A DNA stretch of 64,000 bases from Geosiphon pyriformis (Eukaryota; Glomeromycota; Glomeromycetes; Archaeosporales; Geosiphonaceae), in NCBI GenBank assembly GCA_016748015.1, contig JAAOMT010000518.1, positions 283,388 through 347,387 on the forward strand, given 5' to 3'. Under the pieces are notes generated by a model, which saw nothing but the letters and a program-made list of their open reading frames with translations, ran no database searches and was not told the DNA's origin. Position numbers and translations under genes: made by a program. Shown here piece by piece: positions 16,401-27,481 of the stretch. How positions within the stretch are numbered: position 1 is the first letter of the stretch; each line of letters starts with the position of its first letter.

Positions 16401-16600
16401 AATTACCAATAATTAATATTTAAAACTATGCATCTAATCTTTTAGTCAGCTTATCAACTTGCTCTGTAAGATTAGTAAAACTGCATTCAAGAGCAGCAAA
16501 TTTATTATTTAATTTTTCAAATATAAACAGGAGAGATTTTACTTCTAAGAAGAAGCCAAAGTTTATTAAACCATTTTTCATAGAAAGAAAAAAAAAAAAA
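10455..16600 (-). mobile_element. LINE copy B: decayed, antisense, interrupted by a solo LTR
   Basis: Read on the minus strand it follows the young LINE from the end of ORF1 (about 16130-16560) through endonuclease, reverse transcriptase (motif C at 13887-13892), RNase H and zinc region. The 3' UTR ends in an AAT-type tail at about 10455-10478. Conceptual peptides such as 14786-15196 match the stretch before the RT domain. It appears to lack the first part of ORF1. A solo LTR (10998-11917) splits its C-terminal part. It is convergent with copy A, with the two tails about 130 bases apart. Confidence 0.8.
10998..11917 (-). repeat. Solo LTR of the gypsy family, inserted in LINE copy B
   Basis: Begins TGTTAC and ends GTAATA (decayed GTAACA). 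Its first about 75 bases match the LTRs at 38133, 47085 and 47296. It is flanked by CCAC (10994-10997) and TCAC (11918-11921), a 4-bp target duplication with one transition. The LINE sequence resumes exactly across it. No internal region is present, so it arose by LTR-LTR recombination. It carries several short palindromes of the TTGCTGAGCAA type at about 11700-11850. Orientation is inferred from the gypsy element at 38133-48768. Confidence 0.8.
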
Positions 16601-17640
16601 AAGACCTACTAACAACTTTAGCCCAAAAAATATTACTAAAAAAACAAAACAGACAACAAATACTAAATGCTTAGTATAAATAGTGGTCTGTTTGCTTTTA
16701 TCTGCTTTTGACAAAACTTCACAAAATAGACTACTAGAGAAAATTTTTTTACTTATATTAAAACTAATAATATTATTAAATAACAAAAATAATAATAATT
16801 TGGTTTTTATTAGATTAATTTAATCTTTAAAATCAAATAATTTAATAAGTTAATTAATTAAAATTATAAATAAAAATATGATTTATTTTGCAAAAATTGA
16901 CTAAAATTCAACATATTAAACAATATAATTAAAAATTAACCTAAATTAAAATAAATTAAAATATTTTTATTATCATTATTTAAAATAAACAATTAATTAT
17001 AACTATAATAAAATTAAATATTATAATTTGGTATTAATATTATAAAACTAATAAAAAACAAAAACTTTATTTTTTACAAAAAAAAATTGGGTTTAATATA
17101 ATTAAAATATTATTTAAAACATTAAAAAAAATAGAATATTTTATTATTACCAAAAATTAACAATTAACTTAAATAAATATATTAAAACTATTCTTAATTG
17201 TTGTTTTAATAAAACTTTGAAAAAAACTCTTATTTAAAACAAAAAAAATGTTTTAATATTAATAAAAAACTGATTTATTATAATATTATTTAAAAAAAGC
17301 ATTTTTATAAAGGATTATTAAGCAGTTTTTATAGTTATGAATGTATTTTTAATAAAAATATTATTAATTACTTTAAATATTATAATGTTTGTACTTTTTT
17401 TATTGTTTGTTCTAATTATAATTATAAAAATATAGAAAAACATATATATTTAATATATTAAATTTAAAATATATAGATAAATATTTTTAAGTTAAGTATA
17501 AATTTATTAAAATTAAATTTTATTAATTAATTTTAATTTAATATTAAAAATATAAATATTTCTGTAAAACAAAATAATAATCTTATTACAAAAACTAAAC
17601 TAAATATAAATTAAGTTATAAATTATAAATAAATTTAAAA
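16601..17640. other. AT-only stretch between LINE copies
   Basis: Almost pure A/T sequence with no recognisable gene. It could include the decayed ORF1 part of copy C, which becomes recognisable only from about 17640 in the endonuclease domain. Confidence 0.5.
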
Positions 17641-19386
17641 AAATTTATATATTTATATTTGGTTTGAATTTAAATTTTTTGGATTTTAAAGTTGTTATTA
17701 TCATAAATAATAATATTGTCAAACATATTTACAAAATTTCAGAAATATTAAATTAACTTTTGTTAATTTATTTGTTTAAAAATAGTTTTTTAGTTTTAAT
17801 ATTAAAATTATATATTAAAGTTTTTTTTAATACATAATTGGATCAAATTAGTATTATTAACTCATTTATTGTCAAGATAATTAATAAAAATACTTTTGTT
17901 GTCTTAAAAAATAACTTTAATAAAAATAATTTAAAGCATAATATTAGTTTTAAAAAATATCTTGATTTAAGTTTGATTAATTTTCTTTTTAATAATTTTT
18001 TTATTAAAGCTATAACACAAAAAAAAACTTATATAATATTAAAAAAAACAATTGATTTTATTTTGGTTTTTTTTTTAATAATATTATAATTATTTATGAT
18101 ATTTCTAACATATAAAATTTTTTTTTATAAATTATAATATTGTAATAATCTTTATTAATTTGGAATTTTTTTTAAATACTTGGTTTTATGTTTTATATAA
18201 GCAAGCCAATAAAAATTATTAAAAATTTAATTTTAAAAATATTAATAATTTTAAGTAAATGTAATTTAAAAAAGTTTTTTTGTTTTAAATTATAGCTATT
18301 TTAAATATTTTTGTAAAGTTAAAATTAGCAAATAATAAGCTATTATATATAAAAAACTTTTATATATTGTGTTTTTATAATTTGGAACTATTTTTAAAAT
18401 TTTTAAATTATCTGTTTTGTGTTTAAACTTTAATTTTGAGCATTTTATATATAAATAATTAGTTATAAATACTTTAAAAACTTTTGTAATTTGAGTTTTA
18501 ATGTATAATAATTTTGGTTTTAATATTATTAAATTAGCTTTGTTTAAGATTAAAAAAAGTTATTGTTTTATAAAATATTTTAATTTTTAATAATATTAAT
18601 ATGCTTTTTTTGATTATATTAATAATATTATTTTTATTAATATTATAATTAAATAAGATAAATTATTAATTATTATTAATAAGTGTATTATTAACTTACT
18701 TTTAAATTTGCTAAATTTTTGGTTGAACTTTAAATTTGTTTTTGTTTAATAAAAAAAAGTTTAAATATTAATAATTTTAAAGTTTTATCTTAAAAACAGT
18801 TTATTAAAGATTAAAATATATAGCATATTAATTAAGTTTTTTAATAATATTTATAATAACAAAGTTAATTAAATAATAATTAATTTTGAGCTTATAAAAT
18901 ACATAATAATTTAAATTAAAATAGAGTTTTTTTGTTTTTGCTATAAAAAAATTTTTATAATCTTTTTTTATATAAGATTAAGAAACATAAACAGTAATAT
19001 AGTTATTATATTAACATTAAATTTATGATCAAAATAAGTCAAATAAAAAATTAAATTAATTTTATATCTTATTTAATTATAAATATTTTTACTAATAATA
19101 TTATTTAAATTAATATAGTTAAACTAGTATTTAGTATATTTTTGATATTATTAATAAATATTTTAGATTAAATTACATTTTTATTAACAATAATAAGACT
19201 AATAATTTTTATTAACTAATAAATTGTTAATGTCTTTTTGTTTATTAGTAAATTGCTTATATTAATTGCTAAAAAAAATAAATTATATAAATATATAAAT
19301 CTTTTTTATTAATAAAAAGTTTTTTTAAGTTTAACTTAACCAAAATTTATTTTGATATTAAATTATTATTATTATTATTTTTTATT
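17641..19386 (+). mobile_element. LINE copy C, left part: the most decayed LINE copy
   Basis: Follows the young LINE from mid-endonuclease (about 52550 of the young copy) to the RT region (about 54930). Sequence is almost only A and T. The RT motif C site reads Asn-Asn (19094-19099). It breaks off at about 19386, where antisense copy D begins. The same homology resumes at about 21971. Confidence 0.7.
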
Positions 19387-21970
19387 TGTTTAATAAATGA
19401 AGTTCAAACACTACTTAATGCTATACATCAAAGAAATGATCTAAACTAGGCATGAATCATGCACTTTCTACATATAACCAGCCACTCGGGCCAATCAAAA
19501 CAACATTATACAGCTATGTAAACAGAAACCAGATCACTTATACCTAAAAAAAACAAACAAGATTTGTGAAAGCCAAACTGAATACCAAAAGCATCAGTGA
19601 CACCAAGCAATTTGACTACTTTAGTAGAAAACCTCAAAACCAAACCAGAAACTAAAATGAGAGCTGAATCATCAAGTAGAATCAACTTGTTTCTTTCCAT
19701 ATAAGCTTGATGTTTAACATAAACTGACTAGACATCTTCCCTAAACACCAGATCAAGAAAGCATACAAACTTGATAATCTCCAAACCAGTGACCTTGGAG
19801 TTGCAGAAGATGGAGACAGCCTTGTAAAACCAATTATTAAAAACAAAACCCTTACAAAGAGCCATGAACACAAGAGAATCAGAAATACAGGATAACAGCA
19901 GCTGCAAAACACTAAAAGAAGAATGAGAGAAACTGGAAACTGTCTTCTAGGAATTCACATAAGATTCCAATATTTGATGTCTAATGAATTCATCAACCTT
20001 ACAAAAAAACACATGATTCAACACCTCAATGTTATCACAATATAAGCACAACACACTAGAATAAAGTCTATTATAAAGATGTTTCCATACAACAACTGGC
20101 AGTTGATAGTGCAAAGCTTTCATAAAGTAAGTGCATGTATTAGCCAAAGATCTGTTGATAAAACTGGCAGCCATGTGCAAATCAAGATGCTACACCAAAG
20201 ACAAATAAAGCCAATCAACTTCAGAAATCAAACTGCCTATCAAAAACTTGGAACCAGACCTAATCTCCTAGCATGCATAACAAACAGAATAATAAATATT
20301 ATGTACAAAATGTCTAAAATTGCCAAAAATAATATTACTATCAGCCACTATAAAGCATTTATTCAAGCAAGGAGGAAAACACCAACTAGAAAGAGAGACA
20401 GCACTGGCAATTACATCAGCATGCTTATTTTCTGAAATGCCAGAGTAACTCTTTACCTTGTGCCAACTAACTCTTAAATTCTTATTATGAATGACATTAA
20501 CAATATGTTAATGTTCAATCCAGTACTTATTGTGAAAGTCAAGACACACCAGACCCAATTCTAGCTTACAAGCATCTAAAGCAGATTGACTATCCAAAAA
20601 CAAGTGAACAGAGCTAGATATGAGAACACACTCTAGGGCCAATGCAATAGCCTGTAATTTTGTCATAGTTGATGATATCAAATCTAATACACCAATGCCC
20701 AAACCCAAATTAATGTCCTTAAAAAAGCAGCAGTGCCAGCTTTACAGTCAACTGTGCCCAAATCCTTCAGAGACCCATCCATGTACACAGACAAACTACC
20801 AGAACTAACCTGAAAGAAATGGTCACAAATAGATACAAAGTCACCAGAGTTAAGAATGCTCAAAAAACCAACTTTACTCAAAACCAAGGGATGAGCAGAA
20901 AAGAAAGCCATATCATTGAGAAATGTCACAGAAATCTTGAACCACTCAGGAACAGAACTATGGGGGTCTATTCTCTTCTACCATCTGAAAGTACACCAAT
21001 CAAAGACAGCACCATGACTATTTCAAAGTTGATCTACAAAAGCTATATCATACCAATGAAAAGAGGGAAAAAACTTGAGAAATTTTGACTCATCCAGAAT
21101 GGCAGACATAGAAGTCCCACCACAAAACCAAAAGAAATTGGCCAAAAAGCCACCCAGAAACAAATTGCAATCAAGAAGAATACAAACTATGCCTACTAGA
21201 AAGTTATTTGAAGCACTAATATACACACAGACAAAAAAACTCAATAGATGAATAGGACACCAACACAGAACTTGTAAGTCATGTGACCTGTAAAAAAACA
21301 AGCGACTTAAGACTCCACCAGTATTTACAAAATTAATTAGAAAAGCAACTTTACTCTCAAACTGAATCTGTATGAAAAATTTCAAACCATAAAAGGAAGA
21401 GTAGTAAATAGTATTACTAGAAAAGTTAAGCAGTAGACCAGATTTAAGTTTTAAGTCTTTACAAATAAGAGCATTCTACTTATTGTACATACCAACAGGA
21501 ACAAAGCTAAATTGCATTCTATAGCTGACTATAGGATAGAAAACCATTAACACTAAATACAAGAGCTGTTTATCCAAGATAGCTTTTCTCAGGACCAGAT
21601 TGGTAAAAAAACAAACATCTGAATTTACCTTAACCAAACTAGGTTTTGAAAGACTCTTAATTGAAAGAAAAATACTCAAATACTAATGAAATTCACCCTT
21701 TTTGGCAATGGAGATCAGTAATTCACTAATGAAAAGAAAAGGATTACTGGTCTTGCTATTAATGGGAATGGCCACTGTCTTGTCATTATTAATTGAAATG
21801 TCATTAATTTGAAAGAATTTGCCAGCAACATTGAAAATATGTTGAGTAGTACTCTAACTGCTACCAACTCAAATTGTATTATTAATAAAAGTGCCAACAG
21901 CAAAAAAAGAAGAAAGTTCAGTCTGAGATTTAGCATGACCACTTTTGGAAATATAATAAGAATTCAACTT
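19387..21970 (-). mobile_element. LINE copy D: 5'-truncated, antisense, inserted into copy C
   Basis: Better preserved than its surroundings. On the minus strand it starts in the RT domain just before motif C (about 21965) and runs through the RNase H domain and the C-terminal zinc region (about 19950-20180). RNase H landmarks are a YMDGS strand at about 20770, a KLQAIALALE helix at about 20650 and LDSQ at about 20600. It then has a 3' UTR containing a CpG-bearing version of the conserved GGCTGGTTA block, and an AAT-repeat tail at about 19387-19420. Several frameshifts and stops. It splits LINE copy C in two, so it is younger than C. Confidence 0.8.
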
Positions 21971-23965
21971 ATACTTACACAATTTTTTTTTGTTAACATA
22001 ATTTTAAGAAAAATAATTTTAAATAACCAATTTTTGTATTTAATTTCTATTATTTTGTAATTAATTATTAAATATAGATTTTTATTTGGTTTTATTTTTA
22101 AGAATATATATTATAAATAAACTGTAATAATTTAAAAATAATTAAAATTTAAGACTAATTTATCAAAAAACTTTTCAATTAAGAATTTATATTATTATTT
22201 TTAATATAATTTAAAACTTTTTGAATAGGTCTAAATTAAAAGTAAAATTATGTTATTATTAACTTTTTTAAATATTCTAAATATTGTTAACTAGTTATTT
22301 AATTATTATTTTTTAGATTTATAAGTTGTAAATTAGACTTTTAAAAATTTATTACAGTTTTTTATTAAGTTAAAAATTAGTTTAATTAATAATTTTTTGG
22401 TTAAAATAATTAAAATTTTAATTTTACTTTTATAAACTCTTTATTTATTGTATTTTATTTAACAAATAGTATCTAATATCAAATATTTTGAACATTTTAT
22501 TTTATTATAATGTGATTAATTTTTTAAAACAATTTAATATGGTTTTTAGTAAACAATTTATTAATAAATATGACTGAATTTTTGATTAAAAAACATTTTA
22601 TTATAAATATTTATATAAATAATTTGTTAAAAAATTTAAGTTTACTTAAAATAATTAATAGTGTTTTAACACTTTTTAAAAATTTGGATATAAACATTAA
22701 TATTTATATTTTTGGCTTAACTTTTTTAATATTAATTGAATTACAAGCTATTTTTTTGGTTTTTAAATATGTATTTATATTTAATATAATAATAATTTAT
22801 TTTAATAGTTAAACTGTTTTTAATGCTTGTGTTTTTGAGTTTATTTTAAGATTGTTTGACTTTTGTAATTGTTATTTAATAAAAAAAAACAAATAATTAA
22901 TTTAATTTATAATAAAAATATTTTTATTATTTAATCTAACATTAAGAGCTATTTTATTATTATTAGCAATAATATTGCTAATGTTTTAGTTAATATAATT
23001 GTTTATTTATCTTTGTTTTTTTTTATTTTAATTTAAGAAGATCTTTTTAAATTAACAATATTGTTATTTTAAAAAATGTTTAATATTTTATTCATAATAT
23101 ATATTAAGCTATATATTATGTTTAATAAAAAATTAAATTAAATACCAACATAATTATTAATATTATAATTGAAAATATAAACTGAATTTGTATTTTTCTG
23201 ATATAATATTCTAATTTTATATATAGTTTAAATTTATTAACAAGTTTTTAATTAGTTTATATATTTATTTAATAATAATAATTTATTGGTAATTATTTGT
23301 AGTTATTTGAAAATGTTTTTATAACAAGTAATATTCTGAAATTACATATTTTTAAATTATGTTTTTATATGTAAATTAAATATTAAAGTTATTATTAAAT
23401 CTTATTAATTTTTAAAATTTATTAATAAAAGTTATTCTTTTATTATTTTTGATTTTACAGTTTTTTTATTTTGTATTTTTAATAATATGTTGTATTTGTT
23501 TTTGTAAAAGTTTTGTTTTTAAGGTGTAATTTGTTAAAGTTTTATTAATTTTTAAAAATATTAAAATAATTTTTTTATATTTAGTTTTTTTATATAATAG
23601 TTAATAATAAATTATAAAAAAAAAGTGTGATTATATAGATTTAAATATAGAATTGTAATAAAAAAATGTGATTTAATAAGTAATAATAAATTAGTTTCTT
23701 ATAATTTACATGATTTATTAATTAAATTTTCTAATAAGATAATTTATTTATTTAATATTATTAAAGTTTTTATGATAAGTTTAATTTGTTTAATAAATAT
23801 TTATTTTTTTTGAGATCTAAATAGTAGTATTAATGTTTATATAAATATAATATAGTTTTTATTAGCTTAAATAACTAGTTATATATAAGAAATACATAAG
23901 TTATATTTAATTAAGAATATTTAATTTGTTTTTATATATTAATAAAAATTAAAATAATACATATA
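21971..23965 (+). mobile_element. LINE copy C, right part
   Basis: Homology to the young LINE resumes just downstream of RT motif C (young copy about 54940) and runs to a degraded 3' UTR (about 23870-23965), including the decayed GTTATATAT...AAATACATAAGTTA block seen at other LINE ends. Coding capacity is gone. Confidence 0.65.
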
Positions 23966-24820
23966 AAAAAAAAATACAACAAAAATTATAATTTAAAAAA
24001 TCAAAAAACATTATAATTAAAATTTTAATATTATTTCAAATTTTATATTAAATTTATTAATTTAGTATTAAATTTTTAAAATTTACAAATATATATAATT
24101 AATTATTATAAAAATTAATATTTTATAAAAAAATATCAAAAAAAGTATTTTTGTAATATTATATTTTATTACAATTCTGCTTTATATTTTAATAAAATAT
24201 TAATATTAAGAAAACTTTATTTTTACTTTTATAATTATTAAAAAATCTATAATTTAAATTAATTTTTTAAAATCAAATAAATTGATACAATAAAATTTTT
24301 ACAATTATAAAATTTCCATAATTTAATTTATTTAAAATATATTAATAAATAAATAAATAATTTTAACTGTATTAATTGTTTTTATTTAAAAACATACATT
24401 AAATAAATAATTTATATTATATTAAATATTAGTTAATTTAAGTTAATTTTTATTTTGTTATAATATATTTATTAATTATATATTATTATTTTTATAATTA
24501 ATAATAATAATAATAATTTATATCAAAGATTTTTTAATTAAATAATTTAATTAAATAATTGAAAACTTTGAATATACGTATATTAATAAATTATAACATT
24601 AAGCAAAATTTTTAGTTTCATAAATTAATAATATGTGATATATTATATTAAGTTAACAATATAAAAAAAATGGTGTTATATATAATATTTTTCATATTGT
24701 ATTTATTATTGTTTAAATATATACATATATTGGTTTTTTTAAATGTATAATATTTTATTTACCTTAAAAAAGTTCTATTAATTTTTATAAAATGCAATGA
24801 TCAAACAGAAACAAAAGCAC
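23966..24820. other. AT-rich gene-free stretch
   Basis: Nearly pure A/T with short TAA runs near 24500. No recognisable gene or repeat. Confidence 0.6.
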
Positions 24821-24826
24821 TTTATT
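24821..24826 (-). terminator. Candidate poly(A) signal of the methyltransferase gene
   Basis: Reads AATAAA on the minus strand about 255 nt after the stop at 25082. Composition returns to normal from about here, consistent with the transcript end of the gene island. Confidence 0.4.
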
Positions 24827-25081
24827 TGATTGCCTTATGAATAAATAGGTGGCTAAGACACCCAATTATATTAAACTATTATATTTTAAAGGTCTTCGTT
24901 TAATGACTACAATGCCATTTGGCTTTTCGCTTTATGGCGCTCATTATTTTCTGGGGAATAGTCCAGAATTAAATTCCAAAGTTGGAAAGAACTCTAATTC
25001 AGTTAGACCATGCTAAAAATGATTAGAACTAAAATATCTATACTGTAAAAAGATCTCAAAATCCGAGATCGAACTGTAGTT

Positions 25082-27082
25082 TCATATATCTACGAAACCA
25101 CGGCAGCTCCTTGATTCACAGAGGCACTTTTTATGTAATTTAACTGGATCCTCTATATACACAAGGTTACTAACCTCTGAAGCCCGTTGTTGCTCACATT
25201 TTTTCATTTCCTCCTTAGAACGCAATCCAAAATAATCAAAAGTAAGCTCTTCACCACTGTTCACCGCATGCCTTGTGAAGAAAGCTATATCATGGACACG
25301 AATGTCCGGATTATTGCTAACTACCCCTTTAGCTACCATATTAGGATCACAAGAATGATTGAAAAATCGAGCCACATTTCCTTCATTGGTTGCATCCACG
25401 GTATATAGGAATTCATTTTCGATTAAATCAATATTAAAAAGATATGATGTGCCAATTCGTGCGTTGTGTTTATCGACCTTGCCAGCTTGTATTTGATTAA
25501 TCACCGCTCCAGCATAAATATCAATAAAAGTATCTGCCGGTATATTGTTTATTGTCCGAACACCCCACCCTTTGTTTATTGTTTTGAAAATTTCAAGTTC
25601 AAAGAAGCGACCATTTTGTACTACGCGATTCAGACAATTTGGTCCACATTTGCACCTAATATTACATTCCCTGATCATGCCGCTTAAATTTGACTTTCGG
25701 AGTGTACGTTCCGAAGAGTAATAGCTTTGATAGTCATTGTCTTCCAGACAAAGACATTGTTTGCCGTCCTTACCACATTCTCCAACCCTACAATCACATC
25801 CAGCTAATGCTTCCAGATTTGGTTTGCTTACTCCTTTTTTGAAGTTATAAACATCTGAATAAATGAATTTTGGAGCTATATCGTCATCTACTTCATTAAT
25901 CAAATAAACACGGGGAGTAGCGGTTGTGTGATGATGTCTTTTCCTGGTTGAACTCGAGTGATTAGGGGACTTTCGATGGTCCAAAAACCTCCCGCGTTGA
26001 TCACTATCTATATCATCTTTATTCATCTCAGCTCGTCCTCTCTTGTTGATATTCGGAGCTTTTTTGCTATTAACTGAGTGGATTTTTTCATTGGAATGGC
26101 GATCTAGTCTTAGAGACTTTCGAGCCTTTGGCTCTGTAAAAGCCTCTCTGTTTTGCCGAAACTCCTATTATCATGTCATAATGATAGGAGGTAAATGAGT
26201 AGGAATTAGATATTGGGAAAAAAATTTCAAGCCCAACTTTTACACCAGTAAAGTAATAATTATTACAACAAAGCCAATTCATTGACGAACCAGCCTTGTA
26301 TCTTTCCAGGTCAATGATAGTTGTCAATTTGGCTGTGAACCTTGCAGGAAATCATGATTGAAAAAACTTCACGAATCCAATGGTATTACCACCCGCGAAA
26401 TTCTTCATACCTCCAGCTCAGATAAACTCATTATATCTTCAACAGATCCATCAAGGTCCAAATCAAAAGGAGTAAACCTTTTTGCCCTTCTCTTGTTAGG
26501 GTAAATCGAATCGACAGTAGAAAGGTTGGTGCCTGCATTGGACCGCCTGAAACGTCAAATTTTTTGGTTGATTGGGTTAGAGTTTGAAAGAAATTCAATG
26601 ATCATATTTTATCCACCATCTGAAAGCCTAGATCCATAATTGAGAATTTACCAATCACAATTACTATGTGCTGAATTTTCATCTCCATTATAATAAAATG
26701 TTAAGGAATCTAAAGATCTCTAAGAATAAAGGATTCATTAGGAAATGTAAGCATTTAATTTAATAAAACAAAGATCAATTACACTTTTACTCACACCATG
26801 AGAGCTAGGGTTAAATAGTTTAGTAGCCTTTAAAGTAGCCCGAGGTGATAGTGCGCATAGAAAGTGGGGGAAATTTAATAAAAGTCACAAGTATTTTAAC
26901 GCTCTAAAATATTTTTTTGTATTTTTTCCCTGCCCCCCCCCCCCCCCCCCACCCCACCCACCCAGAAAGAGCACAAAGTTTGTACAGACTTGATCAGCAA
27001 CTTCAATCACCACATCGTTTTCATCATCTAGAGTTAGGTCAACTATGACGGGCGGGGGTTTATTCGAGGAATTGAAAGACAT
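25082..27082 (-). CDS. SUV39/Clr4-type histone H3 lysine-9 methyltransferase, 4 exons
   Basis: Predicted to methylate histone H3K9 and seed heterochromatin. Exons (minus): 26990-27082, 26652-26719, 26411-26546, 25082-26164; 1380 nt, 459 aa, all GT-AG and in phase. The last exon holds the core. A pre-SET domain has the Cys-rich C-D-C...C-x-C zinc-cluster pattern. The SET domain has a GWGVR strand, NHSCDPN and ELTFDYFG. A post-SET domain has C-x-C-x4-C at the C-terminus. The segment before pre-SET (YLINEVDDD...FIY) is typical of the SUV39 branch. No chromodomain is visible in the about 170 residues before it; the N-terminus is polar and looks disordered. Exon 1 carries VIVDLTLDDE, a good SUMO-interacting motif. 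Exons 1-3 are assigned from splice phase only. The last exon could alternatively start at Met 26026 as a 314-aa protein. Confidence 0.85.
26931..26964. repeat. Poly-C / CCCA tract in intron 1 of the methyltransferase gene
   Basis: About 20 C followed by ACCCC/ACCC units; reads G-rich on the sense strand of the gene. It lies just inside the first intron of the gene model (26720-26989). Confidence 0.85.
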
Positions 27083-27239
27083 AGTTTCCTAAACTTGGAT
27101 TCGTTGAAAGAACCCTTTTAAAAGGTTCTCTCCAACCTCTGATAGTTTGGGAAATCAATAAAAAGGGCGAAACAATTGTGCAACCAAATTTTAAGGTTAA
27201 TGCTCAACAAATATTTGGGTCTAGAAAAATGATTTCAAC

Positions 27240-27245
27240 TTTATT
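27240..27245 (-). terminator. Candidate poly(A) signal of the HSP90 gene
   Basis: AATAAA on the minus strand, about 240 nt downstream of the stop at 27482 and upstream of the next gene's start at 27082. Confidence 0.4.
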
Positions 27246-27481
27246 CATGAGTGCTAAATAATTGATTTAAATGGTGGCAAAATGTCATGAATTAAAAATC
27301 TCGCGTATAAACTTGCCAAACTTTTTGATGCGCAGTAATGTTGGTTCTCCAAAAAAAAACAAATAAAGAAATCGAAAGATTAAATAATCTCTTTAAAAAT
27401 CCCTTTTACAACCCATATTCCCATTCTTTGGTCCTCAAAAACCATTGTTATTTGCTATTAAATTACTAATTTTCTATTTGA

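Noticed and set aside
26088-26327. 79-codon frame on the minus strand upstream of the SET exon
   Set aside because: Lies mainly in intron 3 of the methyltransferase; no splice phase joins it in frame with the flanking exons.
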